A stretch of 64,000 nucleotides of DNA from Ignavibacteriota bacterium (GCA_003170475.1 PMZI01000014.1:89546-153545); one strand, 5' to 3'; shown: positions 17,211-26,911, numbered from the stretch's first letter. Notes: generated by a model from the letters alone, not told the origin. Numbers and translations: made by a program.

Positions 17211-17896
17211 TATGAGCGCCTGGATCGTTTCGATCGGGAAGGACTGGAAGGTTTCTTCATGCTGCTTTTCTTGGCAGGTTGGAGCTTTTTCTTGGGCGCT
17301 GCCGCCTTTTTCTTTGCGACAGGCGTTTTCTTCGTGGCTGACCGTGAAGTTTTTTTGGCAGACCCGTTATGGCGATCCGTCTTCTTGAGCAACTGACCCA
17401 GCTCTTTCATACGCTCATCAGAAAACGTGTGCTTGACTTCGCGTTGAAGCTTCTGCGTGCGCGCCAGGATGTCGAGCAACTGATCTTCCGTGTCCGGATC
17501 TCCTTCAGGTCTTCGTTCCCAGGCTCGAGCGAGAGCGTCCATCGTCATATCAACTTTCTTCCGAATAAGGCCGCCGATCACTTCCGGGGTTAGTTCCACG
17601 CTGCGAAGCTTCACCCGATCGCCGGAATAGAATCCCAGGCTTTCGAGGTCTTCTTCCTGCTGTGACCCATCGCGCGGGAGATCCTCCAACGGCTCGCCAT
17701 TTTCATCCAGCGAAGCAAGGAACTCGAACCGAGTATCTCCTTCGAGGAGCGCAGTGAAATCTGGTAGCACGGGAATCTCAAATCCCTGAGACTTCCCCTG
17801 CTTCTCAACAGCTTCCCAAATTTTCTTGACGGGGACGACGACGTCTTTGTCTGAGGCAAGGATCCGTTCAGCTTCGTTGAGACAGCGCTCGTACAC
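17210..17896 (-). CDS. conserved-type protein with histone H1-like basic tail
   Basis: I do not recognise the N-terminal part. It is a 228-residue protein: an acidic to neutral first part (about 1-100) with VPVKKIWEAVEKQGKSQGF and FEFLASLDENGEPLED, which resembles the helix-turn and strand pattern of HARE-type or RNA polymerase delta-like winged helices, then a helical middle (about 105-175), then a Lys/Ala/Pro/Ser tail (about 180-228: KKTPVAKKKAAAPKKK). Such tails resemble histone H1 and bacterial Hc1-like proteins and would bind nucleic acid. The frame opens at 17902, but GGAGGT sits 5 nt before the GTG at 17896, so that start is chosen. Its stop overlaps the prmC start. Function unknown; nucleic-acid binding is inference. 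Confidence 0.7.
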   Translation of the reverse strand: MYERCLNEAERILASDKDVVVPVKKIWEAVEKQGKSQGFEIPVLPDFTALLEGDTRFEFLASLDENGEPLEDLPRDGSQQEEDLESLGFYSGDRVKLRSVELTPEVIGGLIRKKVDMTMDALARAWERRPEGDPDTEDQLLDILARTQKLQREVKHTFSDERMKELGQLLKKTDRHNGSAKKTSRSATKKTPVAKKKAAAPKKKLQPAKKSSMKKPSSPSRSKRSRRS

Positions 17897-18052
17897 AAAC
17901 ACCTCCGGGGTTCAAACAGGCAGCAAGGACTGGTGAAAAGGTAAAGCTATTTGGAGGAAAGCGCAAGCCGCGGAGTTTGCAGTACAAGCTCTCTTCGCTC
18001 GGCATTCTGAGACGAACGAGAGTTGTGATCTTGTGAAGGGATAGAAAAAGGA

Positions 18053-18078
18053 AGAGGGTCCCCGGTGGGCAACCCTCT
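18053..18078 (-). terminator. intrinsic terminator after the receiver gene
   Basis: On the minus strand AGAGGGT (rc of 18072-18078) and ACCCTCT (rc of 18053-18059) form a 7-bp stem followed by TCCTTTTTCT. It lies about 30 nt after the stop of the receiver-domain gene. Confidence 0.7.
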
Positions 18079-18107
18079 GAACACATTCTAATGCCATCTG
18101 AACCGAT

Positions 18108-18515
18108 CTATCTCTTTTTCATCTTGTCGGCGAAAAGTTGCGCCGCCTTCTCGATGTCGTATCCAACCTTGGGCATATAGATCCCGCCGTATTTCTCCAC
18201 CATGGATTTCAAAGTATCGTATGCGTCCGCACTGCAGAAAAAAATCGGCGAACCACGGTTGACACCTTCGCGCCGAGCAAGTTGCAGCAAAGCAATTCCC
18301 GGAAGATGGCCCTTTAGATGGGTATCCTTAAAGTCGTTGTCGAGTATGACAAGGTTAAAGACTTCGGTGCGAAGCTTTTCCCATGTTTCGATGCTCGTGG
18401 CCGTCTCGACAATTGTGATCTCGTCTTCAAGGATGGCCGTACAGACTTCGAGCGCAAACCCATGGGATCGGCGCTGTCCTTCGTCATCGTCTGCAACCAG
18501 AACCTTATAAGACAT
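18108..18515 (-). CDS. stand-alone response-regulator receiver domain
   Basis: A 135-residue CheY-like receiver with no output domain. Acidic cluster DDD at 9-11, likely phospho-acceptor Asp59 in VILDND, Ser95 in the switch position and Lys116 (MPK) complete the conserved set, so phosphorylation is plausible. The Thr/Ser region (FFCSADA) is slightly unusual for the family. No histidine kinase is adjacent. It has its own terminator and 94 nt separate it from the amidohydrolase upstream, so it is probably a separate unit. Partner and output are unknown. Confidence 0.85.
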   Translation of the reverse strand: MSYKVLVADDDEGQRRSHGFALEVCTAILEDEITIVETATSIETWEKLRTEVFNLVILDNDFKDTHLKGHLPGIALLQLARREGVNRGSPIFFCSADAYDTLKSMVEKYGGIYMPKVGYDIEKAAQLFADKMKKR

Positions 18516-18609
18516 CTTCTGCTGGTTCCTTCACAATTTGCGTTCGGAATTGGACGGAACGTACAACTTTTTAAACGCAAAAACAACCACCGTGCAACGC
18601 TGCTGCTCG

Positions 18610-20394
18610 TTATTTCTGAGCATCCTGAGTACGGACATACACTTCCTTGCCACCGACGATCGTCTTTTCGACGACAGTCGACGGAATGTCCTCTGGAACA
18701 ATCTTCATGAGGTCGCGAGACAAGACCACAAAATCCGCCAGTTTCCCTTTTTCCAATGAGCCAAGCAAATGTTCCTGAAATCCTGCGAATGCCGCCCAGC
18801 TCGTAAAACTCCGTATGGCTTCCTCTCGAGTCATCTTTTGGGAAGCATACCAACCATTGTCGAAATCTGTCGTGTCCCCGATCCCGTCGGCCGATAGTTC
18901 GAAGAAAGCCCTCACTTCCTGAGCATTTCTGGGTCTCCCTTGAAGATCGCGGCGTGTCACGGCGGCATAAATGCCCAATAAAGGAATGGGTTGTTCCACC
19001 GGGAAATCCGAGCCGCCGGGAATGATCACGCCAGTGTTCAACAGTGAACGCCAGGCATAGGCTCCGCGAACTCTAATTGGCCCAAGCCGTGCCCCTGCCC
19101 AGTGCATGTCCGAAGTGCAATGTGTCGGCTGCATGCTGGGAATAACCCCGAGTTGTTTGAACCTTGGAATATCATTCAGTGACAAGACTTGCGCATGTTC
19201 AATTCTCAGTCGACGGTCCGCGCCGGGATGCGTTTTGAGTGCCGCCTCGTACACATTGAGAATAATGTTGTTGGCCCGATCACCGATAGCGTGAGTGCAC
19301 ACCTGAAATCCATTCACCAATGCTTCATCAACTGTTTTCCTCAACGAAGCTTCATCTGTCACTGTCAGTCCTCTGTTTGCCGGATCGTCGCTATACGGTT
19401 CCAGGAGAGCAGCACCTCTTGAGCCAAGCGCGCCATCAACATACAACTTTACCGACCGAACCCACAATCGATTGTCACCATAGCCAATGATCGGCCCAAT
19501 CGCCGGCTTCAACGAGTCCCTTCCGATGAACGCATCCCACGTCTCCCCTGCTCCATCGATGGCGGCGTAAACTCTGAACGGAAACTCCTTCTTCTCAATG
19601 AGACTTTTGTAGACATCAATTTCGTTCTTATCCACTCCCATATCATGCATTCCCGTCATCCCATGGCTCAGGCATTCGTGAATTGCCAGGGTGATCGCTT
19701 CTTCTGTCTCTTTCACAGAAGGAGGCGGAAGGAACCTACTCACCAGCGACATGGCATTATCGACAAAAACGCCAGTGGGATTGCCGGACGCATCGCGTAC
19801 GATCCTGCCTCCCGTGGTATCCGGAGTCTGCTTCGAAATGCCTGCAATTTCCATCGCTCTCTTGTTCACCCACGCCGCATGCCCATCTATGCGAGCTAGA
19901 TACACGGGATTGTTCAGCGAAACACGGTCGAGAATTTCATGCGCCGGGAAACGTTTCGAGGCCCAAAGATTCTGATCCCACCCTCGCCCTCTCACCCATT
20001 GTCCGGATTCGCTCTTCTGAACTCTTTCGGCGACAAGCGTCGCGGCCTGCGCATCAGATTGAATTCCTACCAGATCGACCGTGAGCATTGCCACACCGAG
20101 GCTCATGAGATGGCCATGCGCATCCGTAAATCCCGGGAACACTGTTTTGCCCGCCAAATCCACGGTGTCTTTCGCCCGAATTTTCTTTCCAAGTTCATCC
20201 CGGGAGCCGATGGCAACTATCCGGCCGCCCCGGACAGCAAGCGCTTCTGCGACAGACTCGGTTGCGTCCATCGTGTAAATGCGGCCATTGACATAAATAA
20301 CATCAGCTTGTTCCGGAACAGTTCGAAAGAATAGATATGTGCAAAGCGCTGCACAGACAACGAGGAGAATGAACCACGCCAATTGAGTATTCAT
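18610..20394 (-). CDS. membrane-anchored YtcJ-like amidohydrolase
   Basis: Amidohydrolase-superfamily protein of the Amidohydro_3/YtcJ type, 594 residues. An N-terminal membrane segment (about 5-24, AWFILLVVCAALCTYLFF) places the enzyme outside the inner membrane, as a lipid-free anchor or signal peptide. The beta-sandwich start IYVNGRIYTMDA, metal motif FTDAHGHLMSLG (about 92-103), CTHAIGDRANN (about 366), RIEHAQVLS (about 396) and GGSDFPVEQ near 475 are all present. Substrates of the family are poorly known (amides, formamides). No operon partner is evident. Confidence 0.85.
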   Translation of the reverse strand: MNTQLAWFILLVVCAALCTYLFFRTVPEQADVIYVNGRIYTMDATESVAEALAVRGGRIVAIGSRDELGKKIRAKDTVDLAGKTVFPGFTDAHGHLMSLGVAMLTVDLVGIQSDAQAATLVAERVQKSESGQWVRGRGWDQNLWASKRFPAHEILDRVSLNNPVYLARIDGHAAWVNKRAMEIAGISKQTPDTTGGRIVRDASGNPTGVFVDNAMSLVSRFLPPPSVKETEEAITLAIHECLSHGMTGMHDMGVDKNEIDVYKSLIEKKEFPFRVYAAIDGAGETWDAFIGRDSLKPAIGPIIGYGDNRLWVRSVKLYVDGALGSRGAALLEPYSDDPANRGLTVTDEASLRKTVDEALVNGFQVCTHAIGDRANNIILNVYEAALKTHPGADRRLRIEHAQVLSLNDIPRFKQLGVIPSMQPTHCTSDMHWAGARLGPIRVRGAYAWRSLLNTGVIIPGGSDFPVEQPIPLLGIYAAVTRRDLQGRPRNAQEVRAFFELSADGIGDTTDFDNGWYASQKMTREEAIRSFTSWAAFAGFQEHLLGSLEKGKLADFVVLSRDLMKIVPEDIPSTVVEKTIVGGKEVYVRTQDAQK

Positions 20395-20891
20395 AGTTTG
20401 TTTAATTGATGGTTGAGCGCGTTAAGGGTTTCTTCATTCGGAGCAACGATTCATCGCGAGACACGGGGCGTTGGCGACTGCCAATCGATGTGACTTTGAA
20501 ATCGCTGCAACGGTGTCGGTCGGAGGAGTGAATGGCCTTCTCTCTAGCTAATAGAGAATTCGGCATGTGGAAGGCAATTTAGCGCCTTAGGGAGCGAATA
20601 GCAAACAAAAACTCCCCCCGCCTTTTCAGAACGGAGCGATCAATTGGCCGCGTTCGATTCAGTAACCCCTGCCTGTCGAACAAGCAGCACGGCTTCTGAA
20701 GATCCGATTGCTCTGTATCATGATGTCCCAACAGTTTGAAGTGCCGAGTGATGCCTTTCAGGAAGAGGCTATCCAGAATTCCTCACCATCCTTGAGATTG
20801 GGTTTGACACTCTCATGCCTGCAACCCAGCGGGATCTGTCTTGTCCATTTTCGGAATTGCACGCACAGGATTACTGCGAATTTGCTTGTTC

Positions 20892-20911
20892 GCCGGAATC
20901 GCGATTCCGGC
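20892..20911. promoter_or_regulatory. 20-bp perfect palindrome, possible operator
   Basis: GCCGGAATC-GC-GATTCCGGC reads the same on both strands over 20 bp and is flanked by TTGTT on both sides. It lies 80 bp upstream of the mannosidase -35 box. There is no T run, so it is unlikely to be a terminator. A dimeric regulator site is the simplest reading. Confidence 0.4.
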
Positions 20912-20990
20912 TTGTTAACATTAGCGAAATTGGCTACACTGTGAAGAAAAGTCTTATACAATGGGCTCAATTCATTGAGACGAAACAGCC

Positions 20991-21019
20991 TTGACAAGGC
21001 GCTCAACAATCCCTATTTT
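20991..21019 (+). promoter_or_regulatory. promoter of the GH38 mannosidase gene
   Basis: TTGACA (20991-20996), a 17-nt spacer, then TATTTT (21014-21019). The start codon is 61 nt after the -10 box. Confidence 0.6.
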
Positions 21020-21080
21020 CCACCTGCCTTCGCAAAAATCATGCTATTGACAGCGAATTCTTAAGGAAACGAAACGTCTC

Positions 21081-24000
21081 ATGCACACCGATCTTTTGAA
21101 CCAAACCCTTCCTTTCATCAAGAGCCACATCCATTCTGAATCCTTGCCTTTGTCAGAATGGAAACTTAAGGAGGGCGATATCGCCAACGGTGCTTCCCCG
21201 TCTCTCAATGATACGACGTGGTGGAATTACACAATCCCAGCTCCATGGGGTGGATACGACAAAACCGTCTGGTTTCGAAAGCGATTCACGATTCCGGAGC
21301 AGCTCTCAGGCAAATGCGTGGGACTGGCATTGGATCTTAACGAAGCGCTCCTCTATGTGAATGGAAAGCCTCATCAAGGCATCGACAAACATCATCAGGA
21401 AGTGTTGCTGACGACAAAGGCGCGCTCGAATCAGTCGTTCCTGATCGCTCTCGAAGCTTACAGCGGACGGAAGCGCGATCTCAGCACGTTCAATTCCGCT
21501 CACCTCGTTGTCATCAATCCCGTCGCACGCGCGTTATACAACTCCCTGAACGCGCTCCACGATCTCGAGAAGATTCTGGGGCCGAATTCCAGCGAAGCAA
21601 AAGAGGTTAAGGAGCTGATCCGCCAGACTTTGATTTTCCTCAAATATTTCAAGCCGGACGGCGAGGAGTATCCTAATGCCATTGGGAGAGCTCAAAATTT
21701 CCTTACCCGCGTCCTGCAAACTGAGTTCAAATCAAGCATCGCAAGCACCATTCACCTCGTAGCGCAATCACACATCGATGTTGTCTGGTTGTGGAGATTG
21801 CAAGAGACGAGAAAGAAATGCGGACGAACGTTTTCAACAGCGTTGCGCTTGATGGAAGAATTCCCTGAATTCAATTTCACGCAAAGTCAGGCGTTGCTGT
21901 ACCAGATGACAAAGGAACGTTACCCGGATCTCTACAAGGAAATCAAAGCAAGAGTCACGGAGGGCCGCTGGCATCCGGTTGGGTCGATGTGGGTTGAGCC
22001 TGATTGCAACATCCCGAATGGCGAATCCCTTGTGCGACAAATTCTTCATGGCAAAAGATTCTTCAGAAGTGAATTCGGGATTGACTCGGACATCCTTTGG
22101 CTTCCCGACACGTTTGGATATAGCGGAGCGCTTCCGCAGATTATGAAGAAGTCGGGCATCAAGTACTTCTTCACCACTAAGCTTGCCTGGAATGATACCA
22201 ATCCGTTTGAGCACACCATCTTCTGGTGGCGCGGTATCGACGGAAGCAAAGTCCTGGCACATTGTCCTCAAGTCGGACTCGAAGGAACAATCTCTCCTAA
22301 AGATCTGAAGAAGACCTGGGAGAGTTTTCACGAGAAAGAAAAGACGCCCCATGCCATGCAGACGTTTGGGTACGGAGATGGCGGCGGCGGAGTGACAACC
22401 GAGCAGGTCGAGGCCTCGCGCGTTCTCGGAACGATCGTCGGCATGCCCCCCTCTGTTCTTTCGACTGCATCACAGTTCTTTAAGACGATCGAGGAACAGG
22501 CGAAGGAGTTTGAGACATGGAACGACGAGCTTTATCTGGAAAAACACCGGGGGACGTACACAACCCACGGATGGGTGAAGAAGGCGAACAGGCAATCAGA
22601 GGCACTGCTTTACACGACAGAGCTTCTCGCATCCCTCGGAATGCTCCTGGGCAAATCATCTACTTCACGTCGTTATCCTCAGCAGCAACTTGAGCGTGCG
22701 TGGAAACTCCTTCTCCTCAACCAGTTTCATGACATCCTCCCCGGCTCCGCAATTCCTGAAGCGTACGATGATGTCAAAAAGGATTTTGCGAGTCTGCAAT
22801 CGTCTTGCGGCTATATTCAACAGCATGCGCTTTCCGGATTCGTGGAAAAGGAAGCCAGGAAACAGGCGCCAACGGAGTTCCGGTATTCTGTCTTTAATTC
22901 TTTGGCCTGGGAACGAAACGAGTACGTAACTTTCGAAGTGAAGTCACAAGCGAAGGACTTTGTGGTCACAGATGGAAATGGAAATACGGTGGAACATCAG
23001 CTCGTCAGCCGGAGAAAGGGATTGACCCTGCTCCTTTGCTACGTGGAGAGCATTCCACCCTTCTCTTTCAAGCAGATTGTCATCACCTCGTCAGAGAGCA
23101 AGCCAAACGTACCTGCCCCCTGGAAAATGACAAACCATGTTGTGGAGAGCCCGTTGTACAGGATCCGGTTCGACTCAAAGGGCCAGCTTTCCTCACTCCA
23201 CGACAAGGCTCTTCGACGCGAATTGATCGCCAAAGGCGGTCGAGCCAATCAATTTCAGGCCTTCAAGGATCAGCCAAAACAGTGGGATGCGTGGGACATT
23301 GATCCGGACTATCCTCACAAGCATCTTGACCTTCTGCGTTTCGAAAGACTGCGGGTCATCGAACAAGGACCGCTCCGAGCCCAAGTGCGGTTTGAATTTC
23401 GAACCGAGGATGGATCAAAAATTGCGCAGGACCTTTTTCTGTACCACAAGTCACGCCGTATCGACTTCAAGACGGTGGTGACTTGGAAAGAGAAACAGAC
23501 ACTGTTGAAGGTCGCCTTTCCTCTCAATGTGAAGACGCATACTGCAACATACGAAATTCAGTTCGGAGCCCTGCAGCGAACCACCAAGCCCGCTGAGTCG
23601 CGGGAGAAAGCTAAATACGAAGTGCCCGCCCAACAGTGGGCAGACCTCTCCGAGCAGAAATTCGGCGTTAGCTTGCTCAACGACAGCAAGTACGGCCATG
23701 ATGCGTCAGACACCACACTTCGACTTACGCTCCTCCGGTCACCCCACTATCCCCATCCGATCGATCCACTGCGATTGACGGATGAGCGCGTGACGGACCA
23801 GGGCGAACACCAATTCACGTACAGCCTGTTCCCCCATGCCGGAGATTGGCGCAACGGAGGAAGCGTTCAACGGGCACGTGAGCTAAACCAACCTGTAGTC
23901 GTCCTCCCTGGCACGGCGGCTTCGATTCCGTCGCTGTTCACCATCTCCAATCCGAGTGTCATCGTTGACAGCGTCAAGAAAGCTGAAGACTCAGATGAAA

Positions 24001-24200
24001 CGATCATTCGACTCCACGAAGCTTTTGGACAGTCGCTGAAAACGACATTGACGTTTGGCGTGCGGGCAGATTCCGCCTCCGAGTGCGATTTGCTGGAGCA
24101 GGACATTGCTCCGCTGAAAGTCGTCAAATCGAAGATTCCGCTGAAGTTTTCACCCTTTGAGATCAAAACTCTCAAGGTGAAGTTCAAAACGAAGAAGTAG
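21081..24200 (+). CDS. alpha-mannosidase, glycoside hydrolase family 38
   Basis: Class II alpha-mannosidase that hydrolyses terminal alpha-mannosides with retention. 1039 residues: an N-terminal beta-sandwich (about 1-150), the GH38 catalytic domain with the zinc motif AQSHIDVVWLWRLQETRKK, of which HID at about 233-235 gives two ligands, and the nucleophile Asp in LPDTFGYSGALPQIMKKSG, here LPDTFGYSGALPQ (about 341-353), a helical bundle (about 500-600) and a C-terminal beta domain. HGKRFFRSEFG and NQFHDILPGSAIPEAY are further family blocks. No signal peptide is seen, so it is cytoplasmic and probably degrades imported manno-oligosaccharides. An AAGGAAA lies 11 nt before the ATG. It has its own promoter and terminator. 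Confidence 0.95.
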   Translation: MHTDLLNQTLPFIKSHIHSESLPLSEWKLKEGDIANGASPSLNDTTWWNYTIPAPWGGYDKTVWFRKRFTIPEQLSGKCVGLALDLNEALLYVNGKPHQGIDKHHQEVLLTTKARSNQSFLIALEAYSGRKRDLSTFNSAHLVVINPVARALYNSLNALHDLEKILGPNSSEAKEVKELIRQTLIFLKYFKPDGEEYPNAIGRAQNFLTRVLQTEFKSSIASTIHLVAQSHIDVVWLWRLQETRKKCGRTFSTALRLMEEFPEFNFTQSQALLYQMTKERYPDLYKEIKARVTEGRWHPVGSMWVEPDCNIPNGESLVRQILHGKRFFRSEFGIDSDILWLPDTFGYSGALPQIMKKSGIKYFFTTKLAWNDTNPFEHTIFWWRGIDGSKVLAHCPQVGLEGTISPKDLKKTWESFHEKEKTPHAMQTFGYGDGGGGVTTEQVEASRVLGTIVGMPPSVLSTASQFFKTIEEQAKEFETWNDELYLEKHRGTYTTHGWVKKANRQSEALLYTTELLASLGMLLGKSSTSRRYPQQQLERAWKLLLLNQFHDILPGSAIPEAYDDVKKDFASLQSSCGYIQQHALSGFVEKEARKQAPTEFRYSVFNSLAWERNEYVTFEVKSQAKDFVVTDGNGNTVEHQLVSRRKGLTLLLCYVESIPPFSFKQIVITSSESKPNVPAPWKMTNHVVESPLYRIRFDSKGQLSSLHDKALRRELIAKGGRANQFQAFKDQPKQWDAWDIDPDYPHKHLDLLRFERLRVIEQGPLRAQVRFEFRTEDGSKIAQDLFLYHKSRRIDFKTVVTWKEKQTLLKVAFPLNVKTHTATYEIQFGALQRTTKPAESREKAKYEVPAQQWADLSEQKFGVSLLNDSKYGHDASDTTLRLTLLRSPHYPHPIDPLRLTDERVTDQGEHQFTYSLFPHAGDWRNGGSVQRARELNQPVVVLPGTAASIPSLFTISNPSVIVDSVKKAEDSDETIIRLHEAFGQSLKTTLTFGVRADSASECDLLEQDIAPLKVVKSKIPLKFSPFEIKTLKVKFKTKK

Positions 24201-24258
24201 CCGCGGCGCGTGCAGGCCTAAAGACGCACAGAGCCTGCCTGACACTATTGAACAAAGG

Positions 24259-24285
24259 CGGGCGAGGGCTCCTCGCCCGTTTCTC
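24259..24285 (+). terminator. intrinsic terminator after the mannosidase gene
   Basis: CGGGCGAGG-GCT-CCTCGCCCG (24259-24279), a 9-bp stem with a 3-nt loop, followed by TTTCTCTTCT. It is 59 nt after the stop. Confidence 0.85.
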
Positions 24286-24420
24286 TTCTGACCAGCTCAG
24301 GAGGCCGACGATCGCCGAAAGCGAGAAAGCAGAGCGGCCCGTCGAGCGCAATGGCCCGGGACAACAAATACGTAGGCGGTTGTCTCAGAGCACACCCAAG
24401 TTTTTCTGAAAGGTCACCCT

Positions 24421-25791
24421 ATGACGAAACGGCGATGGATCCTTCGAGGAACCGTCTTTCTCTTCTTCTTTCTTTTGGTCCTGAACCTCTACGTCTTCTT
24501 TTCCCGCGAGTGGGAATCTTCTTTCTCCCCGACATCCTATGCGACCCTCTATTATCCTCTCGATGTCCCGACCATCCGCGAATGGAAGCTCGTGGAGCGC
24601 AATCGAATCCAGTTGAACCTCGCTTGTACAAACGATATCTCCGACTGGAGAGTCCTCACCGATGGCGGCAAAGAGCAGACCGCTATGGGGATGAAACCGT
24701 CGTTTCGAATCGACACGACGTTTAGTGAGCTCCACACCTATACGCTCGTTCCCGTTTCCCGTGAATCAGTCCAGTCGATCGAAATCTCCGTCCGTTTCTA
24801 CAGCAAAGAATTCTATGCGTCTCAAGGGATGAAGCACGCAGATGTCTACGTCGTTCGATCAAATGTGCCATGCGGTGAATTTGAGCAATATTCCGTCAGC
24901 GACTGGGTCGACGATTATCGGTATGTAGGTGAAGCATCTCTCGCTCAGACGAGCCGCATTTTGCGCGACGAAGTGGGAATAAGCGACTCAGATGCTACGT
25001 TTACGCGAATGGAGAAACTCGTTCCCTACCTGCGCAAAACGCTCAGAGGTGCAGGCGGTGTGCCGAAGGATGACGAGCGGTGGATGAATCCATTTCGGTT
25101 GTATAACGAAATGGCGGCCGGAACGGGGAAAGGCTGGTGCACGCAGCATGCCCAAGTTTATGTCTTCTGGGCCAACAGGGCGGGGATTCCGACAAGATTC
25201 GTGTTTGGTGCCCGGACGCAAGACAACAGCATCGTATATACAGGGCATTCCTGGGCGGAATCCTATATTCGTGAACAACATCGATGGGCTTTTGTCGACC
25301 TAACGCAGGGCGAGCTCTACATCACGGACAAGAAAGGCCAGGTGCTCAACACGGCGGAGTTATTCCAGCTCAATCAGCACAACGCGTTCGATAGTACCAA
25401 TGTGAGGCTTTACGCGGACTGGATCTGGAAGAATCATCCCGGCATTCCGGCAACCGACACACTTGTGTCGGTTCCTTTCGCACTCTGTAACGCACTCGTG
25501 CGCGACGAGTTCACGCCTCACTCGATTCTCAAATATCGCCGGCCACCCAATGTTGAAGATGTGCGAGAAGATTACACTGGCTTTTTCAGTGATCGGACAT
25601 TTCTTTTCGGAAATCTCGAGCGCTATCTTTTCAAGCCACAGCTCGCCTATTCGCTTTATCCAACGGAAGGCAGTCACACCTATTTCGTTCGCCGATTCCT
25701 GTTCTTTTCATTGCTCGTAAGTCTTGTGTTCTGGATAGCGATGCTTGTGATCAGCATGCTCTCGAAATCGAAGCTCCCGGGACAACCATGA
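24421..25791 (+). CDS. membrane-anchored transglutaminase-like protein
   Basis: A 456-residue protein with one N-terminal membrane segment (about 8-27, VFLFFFLLVLNLYVFF) and one near the C-terminus (about 423-446), leaving a large domain in the periplasm. The middle has a transglutaminase-like core: Cys in GKGWCTQHAQVYVFWANRAG (about 238-257), His in YTGHSWAESYI (about 277-287) and Asp in AFVDLTQG (about 295-302), a complete papain-like triad. Bacterial members act as peptidases or peptide-processing enzymes more often than as cross-linkers; the substrate is unknown. The ATG follows GAAAGGT by about 7 nt. It lies alone between two terminators. Confidence 0.8.
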   Translation: MTKRRWILRGTVFLFFFLLVLNLYVFFSREWESSFSPTSYATLYYPLDVPTIREWKLVERNRIQLNLACTNDISDWRVLTDGGKEQTAMGMKPSFRIDTTFSELHTYTLVPVSRESVQSIEISVRFYSKEFYASQGMKHADVYVVRSNVPCGEFEQYSVSDWVDDYRYVGEASLAQTSRILRDEVGISDSDATFTRMEKLVPYLRKTLRGAGGVPKDDERWMNPFRLYNEMAAGTGKGWCTQHAQVYVFWANRAGIPTRFVFGARTQDNSIVYTGHSWAESYIREQHRWAFVDLTQGELYITDKKGQVLNTAELFQLNQHNAFDSTNVRLYADWIWKNHPGIPATDTLVSVPFALCNALVRDEFTPHSILKYRRPPNVEDVREDYTGFFSDRTFLFGNLERYLFKPQLAYSLYPTEGSHTYFVRRFLFFSLLVSLVFWIAMLVISMLSKSKLPGQP

Positions 25792-25870
25792 GGTCTGACT
25801 GACAGCGCAAAGTCGTCGGTATATGTCGCCACCTCCAGGCGATGAACGTCTAAGGCATAAGCACAAAAAG

Positions 25871-25906
25871 AAACGGGCGAGATCCTCTCGCCCGTTTTTC
25901 TTTTTT
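25871..25906. terminator. bidirectional terminator between convergent genes
   Basis: AAACGGGCGAGA-TCC-TCTCGCCCGTTT (25871-25897), a 12-bp perfect stem with a 3-nt loop, followed by TTCTTTTTT on the plus strand and by CTTTTTG on the minus strand. It serves the transglutaminase-like gene and nagB. The stem is a close relative of the one at 24259. Confidence 0.9.
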
Positions 25907-25922
25907 GCATTTCATGGTTGGG

Positions 25923-26735
25923 TTATCGGAGAAGCGTCGCCGGATCCAGATTGGGAGCTTCGATATCCTTGAAGTACTTTACCGTACCAACCTTCAGCTC
26001 GAGCGTCGCTTCGTCATCACACACGATGATACCGTGTGGATGAAGCTGCAGAGCGCTCACGGTCCACATATGGTTCACGCCGCTTTCCACCACGTTCGCC
26101 AGAGCGCGAGCTTTCTTGTAGCCGTTGATGATGATCAGTACCTCTTTGGAATCCAGTACCGTTCCGACACCAACTGTCAATGCCGTCTTCGGAACTTTCG
26201 TGATATCATTGTCAAAGAAACGGGCGTTGGCGAGTATGGTGTCATAAGTCAACGTTTTGACTCGCGTCCGCGATGTGAGCGATGAGCCGGGCTCGTTGAA
26301 TGCGATGTGGCCATCAGGTCCGATCCCGCCAAGGAACAAGTGAATTCCGCCGTACTTCTTGATTCTCTCTTCGTACCCAGAGCATTCTTTCTCAAGATCC
26401 GGAGCATTTCCGTTAAGGATGTTGACATTTTCCTTCTTGATGTCGATGTGTTTAAAGAAATTGTTCCACATGAAGGAATGATAGCTTTCCGGATGATCTT
26501 TCGGAATCGCGATATACTCATCCATGTTGAAGGTCACCACATTCTGGAAGGACACTTTTCCAGCCTTATGCATTGCCACCAGCTCTTTGTACGTGCCGAG
26601 CGGTGAAGAGCCCGTCGGAAGCCCGAGGATAAACGGTCTTTCCGGCGTCGGCTTGAAGTCGCGGATTTGTCTCACCACATAAGAGGCAACCCATTTGCTT
26701 ACGAGATCGTAGTTCGATTGAATGATAACTCTCAT
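25923..26735 (-). CDS. nagB: glucosamine-6-phosphate deaminase
   Basis: Converts glucosamine 6-phosphate to fructose 6-phosphate and ammonia in amino-sugar catabolism. The 270-residue protein has [17 protein letters not shown] (about 37-53), the phosphate loop, [21 protein letters not shown] (in part [16 protein letters not shown], about 70-85) with the catalytic Asp72-type residue, and [17 protein letters not shown] (about 136-152) with the catalytic His and Glu. Length and motifs match E. coli NagB. AGGAG lies 6 nt before the ATG. The upstream region has a short palindrome. nagA is not in the window. Confidence 0.97.
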   Translation of the reverse strand: MRVIIQSNYDLVSKWVASYVVRQIRDFKPTPERPFILGLPTGSSPLGTYKELVAMHKAGKVSFQNVVTFNMDEYIAIPKDHPESYHSFMWNNFFKHIDIKKENVNILNGNAPDLEKECSGYEERIKKYGGIHLFLGGIGPDGHIAFNEPGSSLTSRTRVKTLTYDTILANARFFDNDITKVPKTALTVGVGTVLDSKEVLIIINGYKKARALANVVESGVNHMWTVSALQLHPHGIIVCDDEATLELKVGTVKYFKDIEAPNLDPATLLR

Positions 26736-26785
26736 CGCATTCTCCTGGTTTCGTTAGTTCTTCGTACGTTTGTTATGGTTTTCCG

Positions 26786-26799
26786 TGAAATGAATTTCA
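26786..26799. promoter_or_regulatory. short palindrome upstream of nagB
   Basis: TGAAAT-GA-ATTTCA, 6-bp perfect arms with a 2-bp centre, 51 bp before the nagB ATG. Its size and place suit a GntR- or LacI-like operator, but it is AT-rich and could be chance. Confidence 0.3.
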
Positions 26800-26911
26800 T
26801 GTCTGATACAATTTAGGGTCGACCAAGGGTGCATGCGATCCCCTTCCAATCAACCCACTACCCAAAGAAAAGCAATCAGATCCTCTGTTCCCATCGTTCG
26901 ATACATTCTCG

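Larger units (their letters stand above)
20395..21080. other. intergenic region between divergent amidohydrolase and mannosidase genes
   Basis: About 690 bp without a convincing gene. It holds a 20-bp perfect palindrome and a good promoter facing the mannosidase gene (both listed separately). Short ORFs of 78 and 83 codons on opposite strands around 20708-21009 overlap each other and the palindrome and have no family-like features. Confidence 0.6.

Noticed and set aside
20640-20680. GTTCGATTC resembling a tRNA T-loop
   Set aside because: The flanking bases do not form a T-stem and no acceptor or anticodon arm fits.
24259-25906. Similar GGGCGAG stems at 24259 and 25871 as a mobile repeat
   Set aside because: Both are ordinary intrinsic terminators with U tracts; the shared core is short.
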